This document shows positions 6,866 through 13,345 of a stretch of DNA of 14,714 nt, piece after piece. A program made the translations under genes and the position numbers. A model generated the notes under the pieces. The model ran no database searches. It worked only from the letters and a program-made list of their open reading frames with translations, and was not told where the DNA came from. The first letter of the stretch is position 1. Every line of letters begins with the position of its first letter. Source of the DNA: Thermoanaerobaculia bacterium (GTDB lineage Bacteria > Acidobacteriota > Thermoanaerobaculia > Gp7-AA8); assembly GCA_023700825.1 (NCBI GenBank), contig JAMPYE010000044.1, positions 1 through 14,714 on the forward strand, given 5' to 3'.

Positions 6866-6923
6866 ACCCCTTCCCACCCTCGCTCTGCTTGTCATGTCGG
6901 CTTCCAGTATAGCAGGGAGCGTC

Positions 6924-8786
6924 TCAGGCGGATGCCGCCTCACCACGTTCCTCTCGATACTGAAGTTCGTAAAGCCGGCGGTATATTCCGTCCACGCGCA
7001 GCAGCTCCTCGTGCGTCCCGCGCTCGCGGATCTCGCCGTGATGGAAGACCAGGATCTGATCCGCGCAGCGGATCGTGGATAGGCGGTGCGCGATCGCGAC
7101 GGTCGTGCGTCCCTCCATCAGGATCTCGATCGCTTCCTGGATGAGGCGCTCGGTCTCGCTGTCGATCGATGAAGTCGCCTCGTCGAGCACGAGCACCGGC
7201 GGGTCGAACGCGAGTGCTCGCGCGAACGAGAGCAGCTGCTTCTCGCCGACGGAGAACCCGGCGCCGCGCTCGCGAACCGGCGCGTCGTAGCCCTCCGGCA
7301 GGCGTTCGACGAATCGCGCGGCACGCACGCGGCGCACTGCATCCTCGATGCGCTGCCGACCGATCGTCGCGTCGCCGAGCGACACGTTGTCGGCCACCGT
7401 GCCCGAGAAGAGAAACACGTCCTGCTGCACGATCGCGAACATCCGCCGCAGGTCGGCGAGCCGGTACTTCCGGATGTCGACGCCGTTGACGAGGATCTCG
7501 CCCCTCTGCACTTCGTAGAAGCGGAGCAGCAGGCTCGTCACCGTCGTCTTTCCCGCGCCGGTGTGGCCCACGAGCGCGAGGCGCTCGCCTTTCTTCACGA
7601 CGAACGAGACGTTGCGCAGCACCCACTCTTCACCCGTGTAGGCGAACCAGACGTTGCGAAACTCGATCTCGCGCAGCTCGCCGAGCTCGGCGGGCTCCGC
7701 GGGATCGTCGATCTCGACGGGTGTGTCGAGCAGCTTGAAGATGCGCTCGCTCGCCGCCATCGCGCTCTGGAGGATGTTGTACTTCTCCGAGAGATCCGAG
7801 ATCGGCTCGTAGAACCGCTGCGCGTACTGGAAGAAGGCGATCAGCGCGCCGATGCTGAGCGTTCCCTGCACGACCTGGCCCCCGCCGTACCAGACGATCA
7901 GGGCGATGCCGATCGACTGGACGAGCTCGATCACCGGGTAGAAGACCGAGTAGTAGTAGATCGACTCGATGTTCGCGTCGCGATGCTTCGCGTTGAGGTC
8001 GGCGAACTTCTCCGCCTCGCGCTCCTGCCGGTTGAAGAGCTGAACCACCGCCATCCCGGAGATGTGCTCCTGCAGGAAGGCGTTGATCGCGGCGATCCGC
8101 GCGCGGACCATCCGGTAGGTGCGCCGCGCCCCTGCGCGAAACCAGAGCGACGTGATCACGAGGAACGGGATCACCGAGAAGAGGACGAGCGCGAGCTTCC
8201 AGTTCAGCCAGAACAGCATCGCCACGATCCCGAGGAGGACGAAGATGTCACCGAAGATCGCGACGAAGCCGGCGGTGAACATCTCGTTCAGCGCATCGAC
8301 GTCGGTAGTCACGCGCGTGATGAGCCGCCCCACGGGATTGCGGTCGAAGTACTGCACGTGAAGGCGCTGCATGTGCCCGAAGATCTGCCGCCGCAGGTCG
8401 AACATGATCCGCTGCCCCATCATGTTCATCACGACCATCTGGACGTAGAGCACGATGAAGCCGCCGCCGAGCGTCGCCAGGTACAGCAGCGTCGCCGCGG
8501 TGATGCCGTCGAGCGCAGAGGCCGGCATCATCCCCACCGACGCCAGCCACTCGCCCACCTGTCGCGAGACACCCGCGCTCTCGCTGCCGCGCGGCACCAC
8601 GAAGAGGTCGATCGCGATCGCGACGATCGCGGGGCCCGCGATCTCGGCGAACGACGAGAGGATCACCAGCGCGACCGACGCACCCGCGCGCATCCTGTAA
8701 GGCCGCAGGTAGCCGAGCAGCCGGAGCGTGAGCCGCGGGTCGAGCTTCTTCGTTCCCTCGTCCTCGAACCTCTCGACGGCGCTCAT
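6924..8786 (-). CDS. Half ABC exporter, subunit B (consensus Walker B, degenerate signature)
   Basis: The 620-aa fusion of membrane and ATPase domains is of the MsbA/LmrA/BmrCD type. Residues about 30-325 form the six-helix exporter domain with coupling-helix phrases such as 'YFDRNPVGRLITRVTTDVDALNEMF' (146-170). A longer first external loop lies near 62-95. The nucleotide-binding domain has Walker A GHTGAGKTT (407-415), Q-loop near 454, and signature FSVGEKQ (511-517) instead of LSGGQ. It has Walker B VLVLDE with catalytic Glu536, D-loop SSID, and switch His567. Its ATG shares one base with the stop of the upstream exporter gene (TGATG), implying coupled translation and a heterodimer. In such pairs (BmrCD, LmrCD, TM287/288), the FSVGE signature belongs to the degenerate ATP site and the intact Walker B to the active one. 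The substrate is unknown; lipids, drugs or peptides are all possible. Confidence 0.93.
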   Translation of the reverse strand: MSAVERFEDEGTKKLDPRLTLRLLGYLRPYRMRAGASVALVILSSFAEIAGPAIVAIAIDLFVVPRGSESAGVSRQVGEWLASVGMMPASALDGITAATLLYLATLGGGFIVLYVQMVVMNMMGQRIMFDLRRQIFGHMQRLHVQYFDRNPVGRLITRVTTDVDALNEMFTAGFVAIFGDIFVLLGIVAMLFWLNWKLALVLFSVIPFLVITSLWFRAGARRTYRMVRARIAAINAFLQEHISGMAVVQLFNRQEREAEKFADLNAKHRDANIESIYYYSVFYPVIELVQSIGIALIVWYGGGQVVQGTLSIGALIAFFQYAQRFYEPISDLSEKYNILQSAMAASERIFKLLDTPVEIDDPAEPAELGELREIEFRNVWFAYTGEEWVLRNVSFVVKKGERLALVGHTGAGKTTVTSLLLRFYEVQRGEILVNGVDIRKYRLADLRRMFAIVQQDVFLFSGTVADNVSLGDATIGRQRIEDAVRRVRAARFVERLPEGYDAPVRERGAGFSVGEKQLLSFARALAFDPPVLVLDEATSSIDSETERLIQEAIEILMEGRTTVAIAHRLSTIRCADQILVFHHGEIRERGTHEELLRVDGIYRRLYELQYREERGEAASA

Positions 8787-10525
8787 CAGGCGATCTCCTC
8801 GAGCTCTTCCTCGAGCGCCTGCCGGCGGTACAGATCGGCGTAGAAGCCGCCTGCCTCGAGCAGCTCGTCATGCGATCCGCGCTCGACGATCCGCCCCTCG
8901 TCGAGCACGACGATCTGGTCGGCATCCTTCACCGACGAGATGCGGTGCGACACGATGACGACGGTGCGCCCGCGCCGCAGTTCGCGGAGCGAGCGGAGGA
9001 TCCGCTCTTCCGTGTGCGTGTCTACGGCGCTCAGCGCGTCGTCGAGGATCATGATTTCAGGGTTGCGGACGATCGCCCGAGCGATCGCCGTGCGCTGCTT
9101 CTGTCCACCCGAAAGCGTAATCCCGCGCTCGCCGATCACCGTCGCGAGCCCCTCCGGCATCGCCTTCACGTCCTCGCTCAGCCCGGCGAGCTCGACGACC
9201 GTCGCGATCTCCTCGTCGCTCGCGCCGATCCGGCCGACCCTGACGTTCTCGGCGATCGAGTCGGAGAAGAGGAACGTCTCCTGCGGAACCACGCCGACCA
9301 TCTCGCGCAGCCGCTTCGCAGGAATCGTCTCGACCGGAACGCCGCCGGCGAACACCGTGCCGGGCGGAGGCTCCCACACGCGCGTGACCAGCGAGAGCAG
9401 CGTCGACTTCCCGCTCCCCGTCCTTCCGACGATGCCAACCGTTTCTCCCTCGCGGATCGTGAGGTCGACGTCGCGAAGAACCGGCGTCCCGTCGTAGCTG
9501 AAGGTCAGTCCCCGGAACTCGATCTCCGGCGCGAGCTCGGCTCCCGAGAACGGCTCGCCCGCGGTCTCCATCGCCGGCTCCGCCAGGAGGATCTCGTGGA
9601 GCCGCTTCATTGACGCCATACCGCGCTGGAAGAGATTGATCACCCACCCCAGCGCGATCAGCGGCCAGGCGAGGCGCCCCAGGTAGAGAGTGAACGACAC
9701 GAACTCGCCGACGCTCATCGTCCCCGCGAGAATCCGGCGGGTTCCGAGGAAGAAGATGATCACGAACATCACGCCGATCATCGAATGGAGCATCGGGTAG
9801 AACGTCGCCGTCAGGAGGATCAGCTTGCGGTTCCTGTCGACGTACTCCTCGTTCATCGCCTCGAAGACCTTGCGCTCGTTGTCCTCGCGGGTGAAGGCGC
9901 GGACGACGCGGATCCCGGCGACGTTCTCCTGAACTCGCGCGCTGATCTCTCCGAAATAGTCCTGCACCTCGCGGAAGCGCTCGTGAATCCGCGAGCCGAA
10001 GAACTGCACGATCCAGGCGACCGCGGGCACCGCGAGCAGCGAGATGCACGCAAGCTGCAGGTCGATCCGCGCCATCATGATGAACGCGCCGATCACGACG
10101 AGGATCGAGGAGAAGGCGTGCATCACCGCGGGACCGACGAGCATGCGGACCGACGACAGATCGTTCGTCGCCCGCGACATCAGGTCGCCCGTCTTGTTCT
10201 GCTGGTAAAAGGTCGAAGGGAGCGCCTGCAGGTGGGCGTAGAACTCCCCCCGCATGTCGTACTCGATCTTTCGCGAAGCGCCGATGACGATCCAGCGATG
10301 CAGATAGAGGAAGATCCCCTGGATCACCGCGGCCCCGACGTACAGCAGGGAGAAGCGCACGATCGACTCGTGCCGCAGGTCGTTCCGGAGCACGTCGACG
10401 GCGGTGCCGACGATCAGCGGCTTCATCAGCGAGAAGACCGCCGATCCGATGACGCACGCGGCTCCGATACCGAGCTCGCGACGATAGCGCAGCAGATATC
10501 CCGTCAACCTCCTGCCGGGCGTCAT
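8786..10525 (-). CDS. Half ABC exporter, subunit A (consensus signature, Asp for catalytic Glu)
   Basis: The 579-aa partner of the downstream exporter gene has a transmembrane domain at about 10-315 with 'FYQQNKTGDLMSRATNDLSSVRMLVG' (106-131) as the family's intracellular loop. The ATPase domain has Walker A GRTGSGKST (367-375), Q-loop Gln415 in 'VVPQETFLFSDSI', and a perfect LSGGQKQR signature (471-478). Walker B is IMILDD with Asp496 where the catalytic glutamate should be, followed by the 'ALSAVD' D-loop and switch His527. The combination LSGGQ plus LDDALSAVD is typical of the BmrC/YheI-like half of heterodimeric exporters. Its Walker B site is slow or inactive, while its signature completes the partner's working site. 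The ATG overlaps the stop of the upstream 127-aa gene by four bases (ATGA), and its own stop overlaps the next start by one. It acts in the inner membrane as an ATP-driven exporter; cargo is unknown. Confidence 0.93.
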   Translation of the reverse strand: MTPGRRLTGYLLRYRRELGIGAACVIGSAVFSLMKPLIVGTAVDVLRNDLRHESIVRFSLLYVGAAVIQGIFLYLHRWIVIGASRKIEYDMRGEFYAHLQALPSTFYQQNKTGDLMSRATNDLSSVRMLVGPAVMHAFSSILVVIGAFIMMARIDLQLACISLLAVPAVAWIVQFFGSRIHERFREVQDYFGEISARVQENVAGIRVVRAFTREDNERKVFEAMNEEYVDRNRKLILLTATFYPMLHSMIGVMFVIIFFLGTRRILAGTMSVGEFVSFTLYLGRLAWPLIALGWVINLFQRGMASMKRLHEILLAEPAMETAGEPFSGAELAPEIEFRGLTFSYDGTPVLRDVDLTIREGETVGIVGRTGSGKSTLLSLVTRVWEPPPGTVFAGGVPVETIPAKRLREMVGVVPQETFLFSDSIAENVRVGRIGASDEEIATVVELAGLSEDVKAMPEGLATVIGERGITLSGGQKQRTAIARAIVRNPEIMILDDALSAVDTHTEERILRSLRELRRGRTVVIVSHRISSVKDADQIVVLDEGRIVERGSHDELLEAGGFYADLYRRQALEEELEEIA

Positions 10526-10905
10526 GGGGTTGGCCCCGTGTCACCGTAGAGCGGAAGCTTGCGCAGTTCCGTGATCGTAATCCGCAACACCCGCTCCAGA
10601 GTGAAGCTCGGAGGGAACGCGTGCGGAATCCGGATGCCGGCGCCGGTCAGCTCGAGGAAGTCGATCGACGGGCTGCGCCGCGCGAGCACCCACAGGAGCT
10701 TGCGCGGCAGGTCTTCGCGATCCATTACCGCGAGATGCAGCGACTGGAGGTAGTAGCCGAAGTGCATCGCCCGCAGCTGCGGCCGCCCTCCACCGTACTC
10801 GGGGAGCGTGACGCTAAGACTGAGCGCGCCCAGAAGCCAGTTCTCGCGGCCGAACTCGGCGCGCCAGTGGTCCTCTTCTTCTTCCGTGAGCTTTTCGAGG
10901 CGCAT
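10522..10905 (-). CDS. Hypothetical 127-aa protein in the exporter operon
   Basis: I do not recognise this family. The chain starts with an acidic helix (LEKLTEEEEDHWRAEFGRENWLLG), then alternates strand-like hydrophobic runs (LSLSVTLPEY, LHLAVMD, IDFLELTGAGIRIP), and ends with 'FTLERVLRITITELRKLPLYG'. There is no signal peptide, membrane helix or cysteine, so a soluble cytoplasmic protein is likely. Its stop overlaps the start of the first exporter subunit by four bases (ATGA), strong evidence that it is a real gene translated together with the exporter. The ATG at 10905 has no convincing Shine-Dalgarno sequence and lies 43 bases past the previous gene's stop. A role tied to the exporter (regulator, adaptor or substrate handling) is only inference from position. 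Confidence 0.75.
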   Translation of the reverse strand: MRLEKLTEEEEDHWRAEFGRENWLLGALSLSVTLPEYGGGRPQLRAMHFGYYLQSLHLAVMDREDLPRKLLWVLARRSPSIDFLELTGAGIRIPHAFPPSFTLERVLRITITELRKLPLYGDTGPTP

Positions 10906-10948
10906 TGCGAGCGGAGTTTCCCCTGGAGCGCGAGCCGGGCGGAGCCAA

Positions 10949-11215
10949 TCAGCCCTGGAGCTTCTTCAGCCCTTCGAGCAGTTCCCTGATCTTCGCGTCG
11001 TGAAACGTGTCGAGCGTCTTCTGCAGCGCCGGCTCCGGCACCGTGCTCATATCCTCGGTATACACCTTCTTGAGCGCGCCACCGAGATAGACCTTCGTTT
11101 CGAGCCGCCACGTCGGGCGGGGAAAGAACTCCGTCTGCACGGTCAGCTTTTTCTGCCCGACATCGTAAGCGTCGAGCCTGCCCATCGGCGGATTTCCCGG
11201 CGGTGTCACGTCCAT
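10949..11215 (-). CDS. Hypothetical 88-aa protein, first gene of the exporter operon
   Basis: I do not recognise a named family. The protein reads MDVTPPGNPPMGRLDAYDVG, then a likely beta meander (KKLTVQTEFFPRPTWRLETKVYLGGALKKVYTED), then a C-terminal amphipathic helix (ALQKTLDTFHDAKIRELLEGLKK). It has no signal peptide or membrane segment. The ATG at 11215 is chosen because a longer in-frame reading to 11407 runs into the dispersed repeat at 11295-11409 and has its low-information Arg/Ser-rich residues. A GAGG lies only two or three bases before the ATG, too close for a normal ribosome binding site. A TAAACT eight bases upstream could instead be the -10 of a nearly leaderless transcript. It is 43 bases ahead of the 127-aa gene on the same strand, making it the probable head of the five-gene unit. 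Confidence 0.65.
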   Translation of the reverse strand: MDVTPPGNPPMGRLDAYDVGQKKLTVQTEFFPRPTWRLETKVYLGGALKKVYTEDMSTVPEPALQKTLDTFHDAKIRELLEGLKKLQG

Positions 11216-11223
11216 GACCTCGT

Positions 11224-11229
11224 AGTTTA
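11224..11229 (-). promoter_or_regulatory. Possible -10 element for a near-leaderless transcript
   Basis: TAAACT on the minus strand lies eight bases before the ATG at 11215. No clear -35 accompanies it. If used, transcription would begin at or next to the start codon, which would explain the poor Shine-Dalgarno sequence. The evidence is weak. Confidence 0.25.
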
Positions 11230-11294
11230 GCGGATTCGGAGGGGACGCACGAAAAGGCGATGAGAGTACGAGCGTGGTCCTTCGCCCCGCTATG

Positions 11295-11409
11295 ATGTGG
11301 CGCAGGCACTCCTGCCTGCGCGTCGCCGAAGGCGACCCGTCACCACGAGACCCCGTCGGTTCTGGCCGGCGCTCCGCGCCGCGCGCAGACAGGAGTGTAT
11401 GCGCCACGT
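11295..11409 (+). repeat. REPIN-like element, copy 1
   Basis: This 115-bp element has inverted ends (ATGTGGCGCAG... and ...TATGCGCCACGT). Each end is itself a hairpin: CGCAGGCA-CTCC-TGCCTGCG at 11301-11320 (8-bp perfect stem) and CGCAGACA-GGAG-TGTATGCG at 11384-11403 (one mismatch). A third hairpin, GTCGCC-GAA-GGCGAC, lies at 11322-11336. The first 42 bases match copy 2 (12749-12868, opposite strand) with one difference, and the last ~28 match with two. The middle differs between copies. This is the layout of paired REP sequences. It lies 54 bases beyond the 3' end of the sigma-factor gene and 80 bases upstream of the exporter operon's first gene. Confidence 0.85.
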
Positions 11410-11462
11410 GCGGACCTCACGACGACACGTTCGTTTTTCCAGCGCGAGGCATCGAACACCGC

Positions 11463-12659
11463 TTAACGGCTGCGGTCGCGCCGCACGAGCCTGCGGCATT
11501 TCGCCTCGGCACGGGCCTCGATCTGGCGGACGCGCTCGCGGGAAAGCCCGAGCAGGTCGCCGATGTCACGAAGCGTCAACTCGTCCTGCAGGATGCCGTA
11601 GTGCATCTTCAGCACAACGCATTCCTCGAGCGAGAGCGACGACTCCATCGCCGTCTGCGCCGCGCCCGAGTGTTTGAGGCTCTCCAGGAGCGAGAGCCGC
11701 TCCTGAAGCGGGCTGAAGTGCTTCGTCCCGTTCTCGTCGGCTCCGAGCCGGACCCACCACGTCAGGGAGGCCCGCGGGTTCGGGTTCAGGTTCAGAAGCA
11801 GATGCGCGAGTTCGCTCTCGCTGATTTCGAGCCCGTCGCACATCTTCCTCTTCCCCGAGGCGAGCGAGTCGTGGATTCGCTCCTTCTCGAGGCCCATGAA
11901 CTCCGCAATCTCATCGGCGCCGCGCGGAATGTTGTCGCTCACGCCGTGTCGCAGGCAGAGGATGAGGCGCTCCTTCGGCGAGAGCGCCGACATCCGCTCG
12001 ATCAGCTCTCCCCTCGCCGCCTGTTCGGTGAGCTCGTCCTCGGCGGAAGGGACGGTCGTCTGCTCGATCAGGTCGCCGAGCTCGGTGTGCGACTCGCCGT
12101 CGAGCTCCGAGCTTAGCGAGAAACTCTCGTTCATCGCCTGCATGAGCGTGTTCACTTCCTTGACCGACACGCCGAGCTTCCCGGCCAGCTCCTCGGGAGG
12201 CGGGAAACGGTTCTCCTCGGTGACGATCTGGCCGATGATCCGCTCGAGCCGATACATCAGATTGGCCCGTTTCGGCGGGAGGCGGAACGGGCCTCCCTGC
12301 TCGGACAGCGCGTGGAGAATCGCCTGCCGGATCCACCAGACCGCGTAGGTGATGAACTTGACGTTCTTCTCGGGATCGTACTTTTTCGCTGCGTGAATCA
12401 GTCCGATGTTCCCTTCGTTGATCAGGTCGAGGAAGAGAACGTGGTTGTTGCGGAAACGCTTCGCGTAGGAGACGACGAAGCGGAGATTCGCCTGCACCAG
12501 CTCCTCGAGCGCCTGGCGGTCGTTCTGCTGCACGAGGTAGCCGAGTTCCTTCTCGCGCTCTGGTGTCAGGCGCGGAATCTTCGAGATCTCCTGAAGATAC
12601 TGGTTCAGCAGATCATACGACTCTTCACGGCTCGCGCTACGGCGGCTTCCGGGGGACAT
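11463..12659 (-). CDS. Sigma-70 family RNA polymerase sigma factor with two region-4 modules
   Basis: This 398-aa factor directs RNA polymerase to promoters. Region 1.2 is at about 16-40 (DLLNQYLQEISKIPRLTPERE). Region 2 is at 55-127, including LDLINEGNIGLIHAAKKYDPE and the -10-binding KFITYAVWWIRQAI (101-114). Region 3 is at about 131-180. A first region-4-like module follows at about 216-275: LSPKERLILCLRHGV, then ADEIAEFMGLEKERIHDSL, with a degenerate recognition helix. After a ~55-residue linker, a second, well-conserved region 4 is at 331-394: LSLEECVVLKMHYGI, then TLRDIGDLLGLSRERVRQIE. Ordinary group 1/2 factors without region 1.1 have one region 4 and about 280-330 residues. There is no region 1.1 here, so an alternative or stress factor is inferred. 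The ATG at 12659 has GGTGAG eight bases upstream. The gene stands alone between two REPIN-like copies and next to hspR-dnaK. Confidence 0.9.
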   Translation of the reverse strand: MSPGSRRSASREESYDLLNQYLQEISKIPRLTPEREKELGYLVQQNDRQALEELVQANLRFVVSYAKRFRNNHVLFLDLINEGNIGLIHAAKKYDPEKNVKFITYAVWWIRQAILHALSEQGGPFRLPPKRANLMYRLERIIGQIVTEENRFPPPEELAGKLGVSVKEVNTLMQAMNESFSLSSELDGESHTELGDLIEQTTVPSAEDELTEQAARGELIERMSALSPKERLILCLRHGVSDNIPRGADEIAEFMGLEKERIHDSLASGKRKMCDGLEISESELAHLLLNLNPNPRASLTWWVRLGADENGTKHFSPLQERLSLLESLKHSGAAQTAMESSLSLEECVVLKMHYGILQDELTLRDIGDLLGLSRERVRQIEARAEAKCRRLVRRDRSR

Positions 12660-12672
12660 GTTGTCAGCTCAC

Positions 12673-12702
12673 CGCGATTCTACTCCAGACGGGAGAATCG
12701 CG
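12673..12702. promoter_or_regulatory. Inverted repeat just upstream of the sigma-factor start
   Basis: CGCGATTCT and AGAATCGCG, nine bases each and perfectly complementary, are separated by 12 bases. The gene-proximal arm abuts the GGTGAG ribosome binding site (12673-12668) and overlaps a TAGAAT (12682-12677). It could be an operator, or an mRNA hairpin near the ribosome binding site. Function is inferred. Confidence 0.45.
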
Positions 12703-12748
12703 TCGCGAACGACAGGTGGTAGTCCGGAGACCATGTGGAGTGCGCGTC

Positions 12749-12868
12749 ATGTGGCGCAGACACTCCTGTCTGCGCGCGGCGCGCCGCGCCGCAGCCAGGC
12801 GGCAGATTTGCGGGAGAGAAGAACGTGTCGCCTTCGGCGACGCGCAAGCAGGAGTGCCTGCGCCACAT
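12749..12868 (-). repeat. REPIN-like element, copy 2 (inverted relative to copy 1)
   Basis: Read on the minus strand, this 120-bp element has the same architecture as the copy at 11295-11409. There is an end hairpin (CGCAGGCA-CTCC-TGCTTGCG, 12862-12843), the GTCGCC-TTC/GAA-GGCGAC hairpin (12827-12841), a variable centre, and a perfect end hairpin CGCAGACA-CTCC-TGTCTGCG (12755-12774 on the plus strand). It begins one base past the hspR stop codon and ends 90 bases before the sigma-factor start, so it fills most of that gap. It may act as a transcript-end hairpin for hspR. No transposase is in the window. Confidence 0.85.
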
Positions 12869-12869
12869 C

Positions 12870-13247
12870 TCAGCGCAGGATCTTCACCAGCGGCTTCGGA
12901 GCGGCCTTGACCAGCGCGTTCTCGCGATCCATGCCGGTGCGACGGTCGAGAACGATGCGGCGGATCGAATCGAGGATCAGCTCGGCGTCCATCTCGACCT
13001 GCTCCATCTCCTGCTGGAGGCGGAGGAACACTTCGACCCCGGCCAGGTTCACGCCGAGGTCGCGTGTCAGGGTGAGGATGACTTCGAGCTGCCGGATCTG
13101 CGACGGGCCGTAGAGGCGCGTGTTCCCGCCAGTGCGCTCGGGCTTGATCAGCCCCTCACGCTCGTAGAGCCGGAGCGTCTGCGGATGGATGTTGTAGCGT
13201 TCCGCGATGATCGAGATCATCACGAAGCCGTCGCGTCTTCTCGCCAT
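12870..13247 (-). CDS. hspR: HspR-type MerR-family heat-shock repressor
   Basis: The 125-aa protein has an N-terminal MerR winged helix-turn-helix: 'MISIIAERYNIHPQTLRLYEREGLIKPERTGGNTRLYG' (about residues 10-47). 'LGVNLAGVEVFLRLQQEMEQVEMD' follows at about 64-87, the phrase that separates HspR from other MerR proteins. A coiled-coil/dimerisation helix and short basic tail complete it. In Streptomyces, Helicobacter and Deinococcus, HspR represses chaperone operons by binding HAIR inverted repeats, with DnaK as co-repressor. Here it follows dnaK by 98 bases on the same strand, so feedback control of the operon is expected; the dnaK promoter is outside the window. The ATG at 13247 is chosen because the family starts there (MARRRDGFVMIS) with GAGAAAG upstream. 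A longer frame to 13289 would translate part of the palindromic repeat. The stop codon is one base from the REPIN-like element. Confidence 0.9.
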   Translation of the reverse strand: MARRRDGFVMISIIAERYNIHPQTLRLYEREGLIKPERTGGNTRLYGPSQIRQLEVILTLTRDLGVNLAGVEVFLRLQQEMEQVEMDAELILDSIRRIVLDRRTGMDRENALVKAAPKPLVKILR

Positions 13248-13274
13248 GATCTTTCTCGTCCCGTCGTCGGGTTC

Positions 13275-13302
13275 GCAGGGGCACGGCATGCCGTGCCCCT
13301 GC
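13275..13302. repeat. 28-bp perfect palindrome between dnaK and hspR
   Basis: The sequence GCAGGGGCACGGCA followed by its exact reverse complement forms 14 bp without a loop. It lies 28 bases before the hspR start and 44 after the dnaK stop. In RNA it would form a very stable hairpin (with a few loop bases unpaired) but has no U-tract. It could be an RNA-processing or attenuation element, or a dispersed palindromic repeat; the latter seems more likely. Confidence 0.75.
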
Positions 13303-13308
13303 CCGTCC

Positions 13309-13343
13309 GTGTCGCGTGTCGCGTTTCGCGTTCAGCGTTTCGT
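13309..13343. repeat. Heptamer tandem tract after dnaK
   Basis: Five consecutive 7-base units, GTGTCGC GTGTCGC GTTTCGC GTTCAGC GTTTCGT, lie between the palindrome and the dnaK stop codon. The first two are identical and the others drift by one to three bases. The period equals that of the unrelated heptamer tract at 6591-6619. Confidence 0.65.
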
Positions 13344-13345
13344 CT

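Noticed and set aside
6866..6946. Longer start for the glutaredoxin-like gene
   Set aside because: It would overlap the exporter gene by 23 bases and adds residues outside the fold. The purine-rich site before 6865 fits the shorter form.
11216..11407. N-terminal extension of the 88-aa gene to 11407
   Set aside because: The extra residues come mostly from the dispersed repeat at 11295-11409 (MAHTLLSARGAERR...). Such repeat-derived translations are spurious, and the conserved-looking part begins at 11215.
12680..12868. Small frame starting MWRRHSCLR inside the repeat (also at 11290-11500)
   Set aside because: It is translation of the REPIN-like element. The same peptide start appears in both copies because the DNA is repeated, not because a protein is conserved.
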